From Siphonodentalium dalli (lineage: Eukaryota > Mollusca > Scaphopoda > Gadilida > Siphonodentaliidae), in assembly GCA_032622095.1 (NCBI GenBank), contig CP136067.1, positions 178,036,556-178,100,555 of the forward strand: 64,000 nt of DNA, in the 5' to 3' direction. Of this stretch, positions 33,488 through 45,770 are shown piece by piece (within the stretch, counting starts at the first letter, position 1; every line of letters begins with the position of its first letter). Position numbers and translations under genes: made by a program. The notes under the pieces are model-generated. The model was not told the DNA's origin. It searched no databases and was given only the letters and a program-made list of their open reading frames with translations.

Positions 33488-36400
33488 CTGTAAAAAATAA
33501 AGACGATGATGATCGTGATTATTAGATGGTGATGGTGATGAATTGAGGGTTACCAGAACATAATCAGAGCGACCCACGGACCACAATAACGAGGGTTTTA
33601 TTTCTAGAATGCTGATATCGACTGTTCAAAGATGGCATTTTAACACGGTTTTTGTTACTAGTATTGTCAAGCAGGCACATATTCCAATAATGGCGCCTCT
33701 AATCAGCGTATATTGACGAATATATATTAATGATGGCGCATCTTACAAAGAGCGGATATTGTTGGTCCCTTTTATACAGAACGTATATTTACGAATACAT
33801 AGTAATGATGACGACACTGACATGTATATAGCATATATTGGTGACGCCTCGTATAAAGAGCGTGTACTGATGGCACCTCTTAATAAAGAGCGTGTACTGA
33901 TGGCTCTTATAAAGAGCGTATATTGACGAGTGCGTTTTGGCATGATGGCAACACTGACATGTAGACATACCGTATATTGATTGCGCCTGTTATAAAGAGC
34001 GTATATTGATGGCACCTCTTATAAAGAGCGTATATTTACGAGTACATATTAGTGATGACAACACTGACATGTGGATATAGCGTATATTGATGGTGCCTCT
34101 TATAAAGAGCGTATATTTTTACGAGCACATATTAGTGATGACAACACTGGCATGTAGATAAAGCGTATATTGATGGCACCTCTTATAAAGAGCGTATATT
34201 GATGGCACCTCTTATAAAGAGCGTATATTGCCGAGTACATATTAATGATGGCAACACTGGCATGTAGATAAAGCGTATATTTATGGCACCTCTTATAAAG
34301 AGCGTATATTGATGGCACCTCTTATAAAGAGCGTATATTGACGATTACATATTAATGATGACAACACTGACATGTAGATAGAGCGTATATTGGTGGCGCC
34401 TCTTATAAAGAGCGTACATTGATGGTACCTCTTATAAAGAGCGTATATTGACGATTACATATTAATGATGACAACACTGACATGTAGATAGAGCGTATAT
34501 TGATGGCGCCTCTTATAAAGAGCGTACATTGATGGTACCTATTATAAAGAGCGTATATTGACGAATACATATTCATGGTGGCGATTATTGTATGTATATA
34601 TAGGGTACATCGGTGGCGCCTCTTATAAAGAGCGTATATTGGTAACGCCTCTTGTATAGAGCGTATATTGGTGGCGTCTCGTATAAAGAGCGTATATTGA
34701 TGAATACATATTAATGATGGCGACTCTCACATTTATGTAGAGCGTATATTGGTGGGGCTTCTGATAAAGGGCATATATTGACGAATGCGTATTTGCACCC
34801 ATATCTATGGCACAGTTCATCAACAAATCTATATTTTGAAGACTCGAAGACCACGTCAATATACTCTTGGGTCGAACATAAACTTGGGTTATATAGGCAG
34901 CTGTACACGATTGCTGGGGTTGTCGGGGGGGGGGGGGGGTTGAACAATAGGATGATTAGAAGCTGATAATGTAATATGTGTGACAATAGCCAGGTTCAGC
35001 CAAGCGTACTTGTAACTTGTGTTACCATGGTACGGATATGGGTATTCACTTGGAGAGACAAGTCATATGATTTTACGACGGCAAACTGCATGTTTTGATA
35101 TATTAGCCAGACTTGTAGCAGACTTGTAGCAGATGCGGTGGCAGATAAAAGCTGTGCAGCGAAACCGCCACCGACATGCTTAATTGGCATAATTCAAAAC
35201 CGTATCTCGGCGCAGAAACAAATCTAGCGTTGAACGCTCATTCAGTAATATATTGAATTGTTCCTCTTTGCTAAAGGTTTCATAATGCAACACGTTTGAT
35301 ACAAACACACGTTACAAGTTAGACGAACATGTAAGTGTGGCTGAACCTGGCTATTACTTGATTTGTGATTTAATAATTTTACAAAGCTGTGAAAGTTCAC
35401 ACACAATACGAAATGTGGATGTGTAAGTCGATTTTCGACTTCAGAATAGGCCAACAAGGGCTATCTTTTCCTGTAACCATGCATGCAATTACAACACTTG
35501 TTCTCTCCCTGAATGTCTCCCACAGAAGCAACTCAATATTTCGAAATTGCTACGAAAACTGCTTATATATTTCAAATATTTCTCAGTTCGTGCATAGTAG
35601 AAAAGGCGGATTTACTTACAATCGCTGTCATGTTTATTACCTTGGGGATGAAGTTGGTCAATTTAGTCAAAACACGGTTAAATTTGGCCGTCTTCGAGTG
35701 CGTAAATTAAAACACCACATTGACTAATAGTGCGAAGAAACCAAAGTACATACATTTATATAGATCGATAAGTTCTGTCTAGAATAACAAATGATTCATT
35801 GATAGTTGGCAAACATTGATGGAAATTGTATATTGCTGTAATATTCAATTCCAGTACCCAGATGTATTTTCTGTAACCTTTCCATATATCTTATACCACA
35901 CACTCTGGTACAGTTAGAAGAAGTGGTATATTGAGGCGCGCCTTTATTGAAATACTGAGTGCGATTAATTTTGAAAAAGGCGCGATTATAGCGAAATATA
36001 CCAAAAATCTGTCTCGCTTATTATTGCGATATTGGGCGCAAAATATTACGATATTAAGCGCGCAAAATTCCATACAGACCAGATAGTGTTATATTTATAT
36101 TAGATAAATAGTGTGCATATAGTGTATGTATAGTGTACATATATCATTTGAAACTATAAGTATAATACACATCTAGAACATTGTCTATATTTATATATAT
36201 CTTTAATTCACCCCCGTCAACAACCGCTATAAAAAGAAAGAATAGTAAAATATAGACAGACTTTGTTCTTATACCAATCAGAAATATGACATAAACGGTA
36301 TGTTATTGTCAAATGTTTTCCTTTGTTATGTAAACAAGAGCCAAAAAAAGTTACATTTCCTGGCTTTTGTTTAGATAAGGATATAGTAAACATAAAGAGC

Positions 36401-39400
36401 GTTATTTGTTACTGTTTTCCTGATATGGAAATAATAAAGAGCGTTTATATCATTTGCGTGTGATTAACCAATATATTTGAGCTGTGTTATGTAAACAGAA
36501 GCAAAACTTCTGTAACACGAGCATACTCTCGTTTACGTACATCATCGTACGTCTTGACGACAGTATACTATTTACGCGCTGATTATGTTTGGCATATGAA
36601 CAAAACTATATATATTTTAATATTCCTTCTGTTGTTGGCGATTTGAACAAATATGAATATTTCTGCAACGAACGCCGCCCGTGCCTTTAACCATTGCTAT
36701 ACTAAATGGATTGTCCCACCCATTTGAAATTGTATGCATTGGAATGGTCTATATTCATCATGATATGTGTTCATGAAAATAATGAGCAGACGACAGACAG
36801 GCAAAACTATAATAGAAGTTATCAGAATGATTCATATTGATCGCAGCTACATGTAGAATATTGGGACAGCGATATTCTGTTTTACGCCCGAGACCGCCTT
36901 GATGTCATTTTTATAACGGACTTTACGCCCAGACATCGTGGCGGGATTGGTAGTCTAATTTACTCGATTTTACCCAACGTTTCAATACACACTGCTATAT
37001 GTACCGTAAAAAGTGACATATCATGGTCATAATGATGCATAATAATCTAACTTTCATGTTAAATTACACATATAATATTCCGGTATATTAGGACTAACGT
37101 CGATGTGTTTACGTTTAAACCGAAAGCCGACAATCGAGTATACACATAAACAATAGAATGCACACTTACTCAGCATATTGAGGACACACGTGTGCTGTTA
37201 ATATATTCAAACATCTCTTTATTATTCTGTGTTTAGTTTTTTTATTGTAAGTGGTCCTATATTACTTATTAGTTAAACATTTCTTACACGTCTCGCGATA
37301 TACATGTATATATGCAATTGTTAATTTACAATTGCCGGGTATACGTGATTGATTTAATTCAATGTACGACCATGTGGTTCTGTTTCTGTTTATCTTACGA
37401 GTGCTAGCATATTTTCACCGGAATATACGATGTCACTTCGTGAGGTTTATTTATTTGTTGTTGTATGTGAGCTGATCACTAACGCGTAAAGTCCGCTATA
37501 AAATTGATATCGGGACGGTCTCGGACGTAAAACAGCATCTCGCTATCCCAATATCCTAGCTGGTTTATGTACGAGCAGACAGTACCAGTCAAAAGAAGTG
37601 GTATATTAAGCGCGCTATTTACGCGCCCAATATCGCAATAATATTGCAAGCAGAAACGCTTATAAGCGCACCGCTTGCGATATTATTGCAATATTAAGCG
37701 CTTAGTATTGCGATATCGCGCGCTTAATATTGCGACATCTTGCGCTCAAAATTGTGACATTTAAGGCAAATTATTGCTTCTTCTATATTGTTTATTGCAT
37801 AAATAGAGACAATGTTTTAGATTTGTATATAATTACAGTTGTAAATGTTATATATACACTCTATGTACACTATGTGCACAGTATATATAGTTATCTAATA
37901 TAAATATAACACTAAATATGTATGAAGTTTTGCCCGCTTAATTTCGCAATATTTTGCGCTCAATATCGCAATAATAAGCGCGAGATTTTTGGTATTGCGC
38001 TATAATCGCGCCTTTTTCGATATTAAGCGCCCTCAATATCGCGATAAAGGCGCGCTCAATATCGCAATAAAGGCGGGCTCAATATCGCAATAAAGGCGCG
38101 CCTCAAAATACCACTTCGTCTGACTGGTACTGAGACTTGGACTCATCCATTCAAGGGAATTTTTTAGATAATAAGTTCGACAAACGGCCTATGTTTGAAC
38201 TTATAGTATCTAACATTTCCCAACGGAACTACTCGTCCATGAGTATTTAGTATATAAAGTGTTAACATACTCTTCTCAAATACGATGTCTCTGAGTGCAT
38301 CAAAGGTCATCTGGGAATCAATGACAGCCAGTCGTCCGTCCATGTGTGCGCATGCGTCACGCGCTTGGTGCCACGTGACAGGCCCTCTCTCAAACACAAT
38401 ACATCGCCCTCCAATTCTGTACTTGTTTGGTCCGCATATCTCTGCAACATGACAAACACAAGAAACTGATTCGGTTGAGATTTTCTAGTGCCAAGAACTA
38501 CGATGAATCACGATGATTATTCAAATGTAATCGGTTACATGTATGTTCCGCCCAAACTTAACATTTACGTGTTTGTCCACACGCTACCTACCAAACAAAA
38601 AGCCCCCTACTGGAGACATTTGATTAGCCTCATAAAGACAAAACATTATTTCTATAATAGAGATACATTTTTTTTATCGGATTTGTGAATAAATGTATCA
38701 TTATTCTATTATAAATTGGGTTGTAATATAAACAAAATATGCATGTGTCCAATATTATTAACGTGATATATATAAGAACGGTTGGAGGTACTGGCTCAGC
38801 TTCAGTATCCGTTGCTTCAATGTGCGTGAAGAAACTGTCATTTATTATCGAAATGAAATGGACATGTATCGATCCGATTGGCACATGAGATGTTCCTCAA
38901 CTTAAATCCAATGATAATAGATCCTGATATTAAATCCAATGATAATAGATCCTGATATTAAATCCAATGATAATAGATCCTGATATTAAATCTAATGATA
39001 ATAGATCCTGATATTAAATCCAATGATAATAGATCCTGATATTAAATCCAATGATACTAGATCCTGATATTAAATCCAATGATACTAGATCCTGATATTA
39101 AATCCAATGATAATAGATCCTGATATTAAATCCAATGATACTAGATCCTGATATTAAATCCAATGATAATAGATTATGATATTAAATCCAATGATAATAG
39201 ATCCTGATATTAAATCCAATGATAATAGATCCTGATATTAAATCCAATGATAATAGATCCTGATATTAAATCCAATGATACTAGATCCTGATATTAAATC
39301 CAATGATAATAGATCCTGAACTTACATCCAATGATAATAGATCCTGATATTAAATCCAATGATAATAGATCTTGATATTAAATCCAATTATAATAGATCC

Positions 39401-42400
39401 TGATATTAAATCCAATGATAATAGATCCTGATATTAAATCCAATGATACTAGATCCTGATATTAAATCCAATGATACTAGATCCTGATATTAAATCCAAT
39501 GATAATAGATCCTGATATTAAATCCAATGATACTAGATCCTGATATTAAATCTAATGATAATAGATCCTGATATTAAACCCAATGATAATATATCCTGAT
39601 ATTAAATCCAGTGATAATAGATCCTGATATTAAATCCAATGATAATATATCCTGATATTAAATCCAATGATACTAGATCCTGATATTAAATCCAATGATA
39701 ATAGATCCTGATATTAAATCCAATGATAATATATCCTGATATTAAATCCAATGATACTAGATCCTGATATTAAATCCAATGATACTAGATCCTGATATTA
39801 AATCCAATGATACTAGATCCTGATATTAAATCCAATGATAATAGATCCTGATATTAGACAAATGTTGGGTCAATTTTTTACATTAAGTATGGAATAGGCA
39901 CACAAAGATTTTGATCACATAATTAACCCACACAAAAAGCTTCATAATTATTGGTAAGACACACGTGTAATATCAGCGTGTTCGATGACGTCACCCCATT
40001 ATTTAAATGACTTGCGATCGCTGAAGTTTGTGATTGTATTACTTCGCGTTGCATCACGTTTATTTGATCTTGTGATATAATTATCTCAAACTCGTTCTAT
40101 TTTATACGTAATTTATCAACCTCGTCCACTAAATTATATTTGAGCCTCGGTAAACCTCGGCTCAAATCGAATTTAGTGAACTCGGTTGATAAATTCCGTA
40201 TAAAATAGAAACTCATGTGAGATCCTCTATTTATTAATAGCGGCCTCCAGTTCAAATTATATTATATGTACGTTTGGCATTAAACCACACTGAGAAGTGA
40301 GTACCAGGCAATTGCTCACTCACAAGAGAGTATCCAACTAATATTGTCGAGAATTGCAGAGACGCCGATCGACAAGCCTTGAAATAGTGTGTCTGTCATT
40401 TGCAGAATGAGGTCCCAAGAGGGTGAATTTAGTGATGCTACCCCGCATAGCGGGCTAGCATAACCAAATTCACCCTCTGGGGACCTCATTCTGCTTACAC
40501 CTCAACATAATGAGGTTCCCAGAGGGTGAATTTGGTGATGCTAGCCCGCTATGCGGGGTAGCATCACTAAATTCACCCTCTGGGGAACCTCATTCTGCAA
40601 ATGACAGACACACTATTTCAAGGCTTGCCGATCGATGGGGCATGGTATCTTGATGAAATTTGAAAGGATGTGTATCACCATAAGGGCTTTCAACGAAGTG
40701 TCAAACGGTGCAGTTCACATCCTCCGTTCTAGAGTTATTCCTCTTCCTTTATCTGTAAAATGTTGATTTTTGTGTCCGTCTGTATCTCAGTCACGGGACA
40801 TCAGATTTCAATGACATTTTTTTTAATTGTTATGCATTTTTACCATAATGAGGACTGCAAACGCTGTTTTGATTGGCTGCGTTTGCATTAATTAGTCTAG
40901 GGTTATTGCTCTTTGTTTACACATAAATGTTAATATTTGTCTGTCCGTCAGAATGTCCGAACCATGTGTCGTCAGATCTCAATGTGAATGGAATTGGATG
41001 GAGATATTTAGTACAAGGACAGCTTTAAAACGAAATAGTCCGTTGGTGTGATCGAAGATGGTCCTGTTACTTCTACTTTGGGTATGCCAATCCTGGGCTG
41101 TGTGCAACAGAGGAGTGTGCACCGGACGACATCCCACGGCAGCTCTTGTTTGGTACTAATTTGTAGTCTCCAAAATATAAACTGTTGTGTTTACTGTATT
41201 CAAGTTATAAAGTCGGAGTGAAAATGAAGAACCTATTATTATTCACGAGGCTACCCTAGATTTACAAGTTTCACAATAGCATATCTCATTTCACAGAACG
41301 ACCGTAGGGATTTGTGGATCACTAAATTGATTACTCAAGAGAGCTAAGTTGATTAACTAAGATAGCTAAGTTGATTAATCAAGATAGTAAGCTGATTAAT
41401 CAAGATAGTAAGTTGATTAATCAAGATAGTAAGTTGATTAATCAAGATAGTAAGTTGATTAACCAAGATAGTAAGTTGATTAATCAAGATAGCTAAGTTT
41501 TCAACTAAAAGATTTTATTTGAAATTGCATTTAGCGAAGATTGTTGATTTAAAAAATACCTTCATTGTAACAGTAATGTTTACATGATAGTGGTATCATC
41601 ATTAAAAATCTCGTCATTGGGGATTTATCATGGAATAATTAAAAAGAGGCACCATTATCTCAAATAAAAGGTTAGCCGACCGCAGTGTCCCCCGAAAACA
41701 TGGCAAGTCGATGCCGCTTTGTTAAAGAAATTTAAAAAAATGTTAAATAAAGTCGAAAAGGGTTAAATACAAAATAAAATTCCGTCACCCTCATACAGAA
41801 AATTATAAAAAAATGTTTCCAAGTCGAAAATGGTTAATAACTCCATAACAAAAAAAAGATTCCGTCATCTGTATACATGTTGCACATCTCCAATATGTGG
41901 GTAACAATACTCTGAAGTTTCAAATATCTACAATCAAAACTGTAGGAGGAGTTGATTACACCTGAAGGTACCCTCATACTGAAAATTATAGAAAATGTTG
42001 AAAAGGGTCAATAACTCCGTCAAAAATGTTTTCGTCATCTATATACATGTTTCACATCTACAATATATGGGCAACAATATTCAGAAGTTTCAAATCTCTG
42101 GGATGAAATCTGTAGGAGGAGATGACTACACCATGAAGGTACTCAAAAGTGTGACGGGCGGACGGACAAACGGACGGACAGACGGCTAAACGGACGGACG
42201 GCCGGACGAACGGAGCCCGTTTCTATAGTCCTCAGAAAATATTTTTTTCGGGGGACAATCATCAGTCCTATGATACAGATCGTATACGTGTAAAATATCA
42301 CATCTGCATCATGATTATTGGGATACAATGCAATGTCTCTCTAAGTTTACTTACGCGCGTACTTTCAGAGTTAATTTGTCTATTTTCAAACAACTTTTTT

Positions 42401-43041
42401 GTTATTAAATCATAATGCACTGAAAGTTTGATTTCTGCAATGATTTTGGGAATTCATTCATGATAATAGCAATGTTTTTCATTTTGCATGACACCCTTCA
42501 TATCACTCACAATTCGAGACACAAAGTGTGTATGTCCCCGGGTGTATTATACCATATATAGGGAGGCGCTGTAAAACTTATTTAACTATTCTGCAGACGC
42601 ATTGTCTGCTACATATATGTATTATATATTTTCTTCGTTGATATGGAGGAATAAATGCTCTCTCACACTCTCTCGCACTCTCTCTCTTGCTCTCTATCTC
42701 TCTGCCAACGTCGCTAAATAAAATCACCACATTTTTATAAACTCACCGAAAGCTTCAATTGTAGAAGTGTTTCCTCCTGCTCCTCCTCCATAAAGAAAGC
42801 ACTGTTGCTTATCTGAATTGTATGCAAAGTGGGTGCAGCCTTCTCCATCCATGCACTCCGAAGCGCATTCTATCCCACCAGAAGCTGCTCCAAAACGTAA
42901 CGTTACCCCGCCAACCATATCACCATTGTTTATCACCATTTTCCGAAATTTCATGCACTCAGTGTCGGTCATTAACGTCAACAACAGAATGGAGAACAGA
43001 CATGCCATCCAAGTTTCGGGACCAATGATTAGGGCTGCCAT
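33249..43041 (-). CDS. Secreted PAN/apple + C-type lectin domain protein (three exons)
   Basis: Exons 43041-42747, 38441-38271 and 33487-33249 on the minus strand all join in phase 1 and add to 705 nt, about 234 residues. Order: signal peptide (MAALIIGPETWMACLFSILL..), a PAN/apple-like module with five cysteines, then a long-form C-type lectin domain with six cysteines (CGPNKYRIGGRC, ARDAC, NEDC, GEC, YICEL). The Ca/sugar site reads QPDN, the galactose-type motif, but the WND-like box is FLND, lacking the Trp. Such secreted lectins often act in recognition of glycans in immunity or mucus; that role is inference. Introns are loaded with minisatellites and MITEs. Confidence 0.85.
33700..34800. 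repeat. Minisatellite with ~110-bp higher-order period in the lectin intron
   Basis: The short word ATAAAGAGCGTATATTGATG (about 30 bp spacing, with GGCGCCTCTT or GGCACCTCTT) alternates with a longer ACATATTAATGATGACAACA / CTGACATGTAGATA segment. The GCGTATATTGNCGANTACAT landmark recurs at 34109, 34221, 34331 and 34441. Minus-strand frames through it are repeat artefacts. Confidence 0.9.
35000..35910. other. Intronic stretch with no recognised gene
   Basis: Several short frames (for example 35389-35727) show no motif. It lies within lectin intron 2. Confidence 0.4.
35911..36130. mobile_element. Tc1/mariner-type MITE, truncated copy
   Basis: It starts CAGTTAGAAGAAGTGGTATA and matches 30927-31100 closely, then loses similarity; the right end is missing. 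Confidence 0.75.
36205..36686 (-). mobile_element. TTAA-type MITE (AGGCACG family), inverted and truncated copy
   Basis: Right end GCCGCCCGTGCCT is followed by TTAA (36687-36690). The interior matches the copies at 43651 and 60399 in reverse (for example GAGCGTTTATATCATTTGCG, GTACGTCTTGACGACAGTAT). The left end lacks the terminal bases. Confidence 0.75.
36840..37575. mobile_element. ~735-bp TIR element, same end family as 17.6 kb
   Basis: ATATTGGGACAGCGATATTC..TGTTTTACGCCCGAGACCG at the left mirrors CGGTCTCGGACGTAAAACAG..CGCTATCCCAATATCCTAGC at the right; AACGGACTTTACGC / GCGTAAAGTCCG also pairs. No coding frame. Confidence 0.75.
37580..38132. mobile_element. Tc1/mariner-type MITE, long copy (553 bp)
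   Basis: Ends CAGTACCAGTCAAAAGAAGT and ACTTCGTCTGACTGGTACTG. The interior is an expanded run of GCGATATTNAGCGC words in both orientations. It lies between exons 2 and 3 of the lectin gene, about 140 bp from exon 2. Confidence 0.85.
38271..38441 (-). CDS. Lectin gene exon 2: N-terminal half of C-type lectin domain
   Basis: Acceptor TCATGTTGCAG ends at 38442. It encodes ICGPNKYRIGGRC, VTWHQARDACAHMDGRLAVI and DALRDIVFEK; WxxARDAC and GRLAVI are classic CTLD alpha-1/beta-2 segments. Donor GTATGTT begins at 38270, phase 1. Open frame beyond it is intron. Confidence 0.85.
38899..39857. repeat. 28-bp minisatellite, about 34 copies
   Basis: The unit is TGATATTAAATCCAATGATA plus ATAGATCC; variants are mainly ATACTAG for ATAATAG. 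Copies are highly uniform, so the array is young or homogenised. It lies in lectin intron 1. Confidence 0.97.
40083..40224. repeat. 142-bp inverted repeat
   Basis: ATCTCAAACTCGTTCTATTT mirrors AAATAGAAACTCATGTGAGA; CACTAAATTATATTTGAGCC mirrors GGCTCAAATCGAATTTAGTG. A short loop lies near 40152. Confidence 0.8.
40366..40634. repeat. 269-bp near-perfect palindrome with two nested hairpins
   Basis: CGATCGACAAGCCTTGAAAT at the left mirrors ATTTCAAGGCTTGCCGATCG at the right, and the match runs to the centre. Each half is itself a hairpin of about 95 bp: AATGAGGTCCCAAGAGGGTG pairs with CACCCTCTGGGGACCTCATT, with CCCGCATAGCGGGCTAGC near its tip. Confidence 0.92.
41323..41490. repeat. ~21-bp tandem repeat, about 8 copies
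   Basis: The unit is TAAGTTGATTAATCAAGATAG; the first copies vary (CTAAG, AACTAAG). Confidence 0.92.
41745..42200. repeat. Two copies of a dispersed repeat ending in a GGAC-rich run
   Basis: Two copies share GGTTAATAACTCC, TTCCGTCATCTNTATACATG, CAACAATNNTCNGAAGTTTC and GTAGGAGGAGNTGANTACAC. The second ends in (CGGACGGA)n at 42155-42210. I recall this layout (GGAGGAG..then GGAC repeats) from molluscan and related genomes, but cannot verify it here. Confidence 0.7.
42662..42710. repeat. CT microsatellite
   Basis: CTCTCTC..with CA and GC interruptions, just downstream of lectin exon 1. Confidence 0.85.
42747..43041 (-). CDS. Lectin gene exon 1: signal peptide and PAN/apple-like module
   Basis: ATG at 43041-43039; a hydrophobic stretch ending TLMTDTEC; then GGIECASECMDGEGCTHFAY and DKQQCFLYGG, the usual apple-domain core (C..C...C..F.Y....C.L). 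Donor TTCG|GTGAGT at 42746. The frame is open a few codons upstream without another ATG. Confidence 0.85.
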
Positions 43042-43410
43042 GCTATCACTAATTATCAAATAGGACCTGCAAGCGAATTCTGCAGAACCAATATCCCAAC
43101 AGTATGACCCACAGTTATGAAGAATTGATTAGTTATCTGGCATCTACGTAGATACTAACATAAAGTGGTTTGACAATATAATACATACGCATGATATAGT
43201 AATGTCGTCTGAACGCTGCATTTAAGCGTACGCTAGTTGATGCACTAGTATTCTTTGAATTTAAGTTCAACGAACAAGTTGCTTTATATACGCATAATGG
43301 CTTTAATAACGGAATCTTGGTAATGCAAGGGAAAGCTTGAAGCAAAGTTTATCTCTGAATGCTGCATCGAAGTGTGTGTTAATAGATGATCCTATGTGAA
43401 TTCTAAATAC

Positions 43411-43656
43411 ATTAAACGAGGAAGTTTCTTAATGGCTTCAGTGGAATCTTTGCATTGTGAAAGATAGAAACAAACTACATCTGTATTCCCTGTATTAAAT
43501 GGTGGCGAATATTTCCAAAGATATTGATCTTCATTTACAAGTCCAGCTTTCAGTTTCAATACATTCAACGTGGAAGTTTCTTAATGGCTTCAGTGGAATC
43601 TTTGCATTGTGAAATATAGAAACAAACTTCATCTTTGTTCCCTGTATTAAAGGCAC
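43411..43656. repeat. Two tandem ~145-bp copies
   Basis: GAAGTTTCTTAATGGCTTCA and GTGGAATCTTTGCATTGTGA occur near 43421 and 43569. The intervening AAAGATATTGATCTNCATTT block also recurs at about 44175. Confidence 0.8.
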
Positions 43657-44152
43657 GTGAGGCCTTAGTTGTCGAAAATATTCATATTTGTTCCAACCAC
43701 CGTAAACAGAAAAACATTAAAACGCATAGAGTTTCGTTCATATATACCATGACCATCGCGTAAACAGCATGTTATCGCAAAGACCTACTATATTTTACCT
43801 AAGCAAGAGGCCAAGAGCCTGATTGGGTTACAGAAGACAGCACAATGCTACTGGCTAATCACACACAAATGGCATAAACGCTCTTTGTTAGTTCCATATC
43901 AGGAATTCACCAACAAAGAACGCTCTTTATGTTTACCATCATAATATAAACAAACACCAGAAAAGTAACTTTTTATGCTTTTGTTTACATAACAATGGTC
44001 AAACAGATGACAATAACAAACTGTTTATGCGATATTTCTTATTTGTATACGGACAAAGTCTGTCTACATTTTGATGTTCTTTCTGTTTGTGGCGGTTTTT
44101 GACGGGTGTAAATATTTTCACAGGATACCCACCGCCAAGACCAACCGTACCT
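43651..44152 (+). mobile_element. TTAA-type MITE (AGGCACG family), complete copy (502 bp)
   Basis: TTAA at 43647-43650 and 44153-44156; ends AGGCACGTGAGG and CCAACCGTACCT. The interior includes AAACGCTCTTTGTTAGTTCC and ACAAAGTCTGTCTAC, shared with 36.2 and 60.4 kb. The ends and TTAA target fit piggyBac-type mobilisation. Confidence 0.8.
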
Positions 44153-44299
44153 TTAAATGGTCGCGATTATTTCCAAAGATATTGATCTACATTTACAAGT
44201 CCAGCTTTCAGTTTCAGTGTGTGGTGGAAGTATTGCTCTATAACATAAAACGTCTTGGATTCACTAAAAGTCCCTATTATAAAACGGGGTAAATGGGTT

Positions 44300-44542
44300 G
44301 TTACACTCTGGCAACGTTGCTTATGAAATTTACTGGCAATTCGTCATAGAGGTTTGCAGTGTGTCAATGATTATACGAACGACACACAATATCTTCCAAC
44401 ATATATAGACGCCCACTACTATTCTTTCTTCCCCAGAACCATAGCAGAATTTAACCTATTACCAGCAGCATTAACCTTACTACCCGACCCTAAAATCTTC
44501 AAATCTAAACTGACTGCAGACATCATCCAGTCACTTCTCTAA
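44300..44542 (+). pseudogene. Non-LTR retrotransposon, last residues of reverse transcriptase ORF
   Basis: The frame reads YIDAHYYSFFPRTIAEFNLL then LLPDPKIFKSKLT, the characteristic C-terminus of Jockey/CR1-like RT proteins (ySFFPRTIxxWNxLP...FkxxL). A stop at 44540-44542 ends it. The rest of the element is absent. Confidence 0.75.
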
Positions 44543-45430
44543 ACCACCAACGATTGTAAATAGTTTTAACTTATTTGATCCTATAGCAAAAAAAACCCAA
44601 CAAAAATAAAACACAAATCCTGATGGCGCACCAAATTTAAATCACTGTGACTCATTAACATCTTTGACATCTGATTAACACCGAAAGAGTCATCTATTTA
44701 GACCAATCATGTCCTCCAGACGACTTATTATAGTCAGACATTGACTGCAAGCCGTAGTCTGAATAAGAAGACTGTTATAAACTGCACACATCCTTACCAG
44801 ACGGCCATCTTGTCACAGCCGACCTGGATTACTATTTATAGTTCACAGGCAACACAATAAAATTGTTAGTAAAGCGAAACAAACAAACATAGATTGCATT
44901 AACACAATTGCCGAGTTGTAACCATACATATGGACACGAATATAACTTTATTAATTTTTAGAACGTAATTTCATTGCTTTTGTGATATATATTTTATTTA
45001 GATTTGACCAATGACGTAATTTCAGCTCACATACCAAATTTGACAAAATATCAGTCTGGTGAAATTATAATTTACGTGTCCTGGATTTGAGAGTGATATT
45101 TTTAAATAAATACGAGAGATATGGGCCGTTGTGTGGTGTGACTGCGTCGAGTTGGTCAGTAATCAATTCCGCTTCTTATAATGTATAATATATAGATTCT
45201 ACTTACCGTCGATAGTGTCTTTGAGGCGCGAGTCTGTATACAAACGGTGTATTTGAACAAGCTGGTGTGGACGTCATATCGAACGAGTGATAAAAAGAAG
45301 CCAGTTCCAGCCTGGTCTAGCACAGACTACGATGATCGCATCCACGACATAACACCAACTCGGCTATACGGGGACTACATGCGTAAATAAAGGGACATCA
45401 ATAATTGTGTGGCCGATATCCTCAAACTTA
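44543..45430. other. Stretch with no recognised gene
   Basis: AT-rich sequence, no exon or repeat seen. Confidence 0.4.
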
Positions 45431-45454
45431 TTTTTAGGCATTCTGAGATAAAAT

Positions 45455-45770
45455 AATTGGGCATGAGAATGACGACGATGATATTATTGATGATGATGGA
45501 TGAGTACGATGCGGATATGATGATGATGTTGGCGATGCAGATGGTGAAGATGCTGATGACAAGCCATCTAATGATGACGTGGTGATGCCAACGTAGAAGA
45601 CGATTATGATGATGATGATTATGATAGTGATGGTGATGATGGTGATGATGGTGATGATGATGATGATTATGATAATGGATGGTGATGGTGGAGATAAAGT
45701 TGATGATTGTAGTGATGATGAAGTCGACGGTGATGATGACGATAAGTATACATTGAAGATGACGATGACT
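45455..45770. repeat. (GAT)n-type simple sequence
   Basis: GATGATGAT words with interruptions. The minus-strand His-rich frame (about 45375-45812) is an artefact of it. Confidence 0.9.

Noticed and set aside
38164-38270. Extension of the lectin exon 2 frame to a stop at 38164
   Set aside because: The residues after the GTATGTT donor do not resemble a lectin, while the exon at 33487 supplies the missing half in phase.
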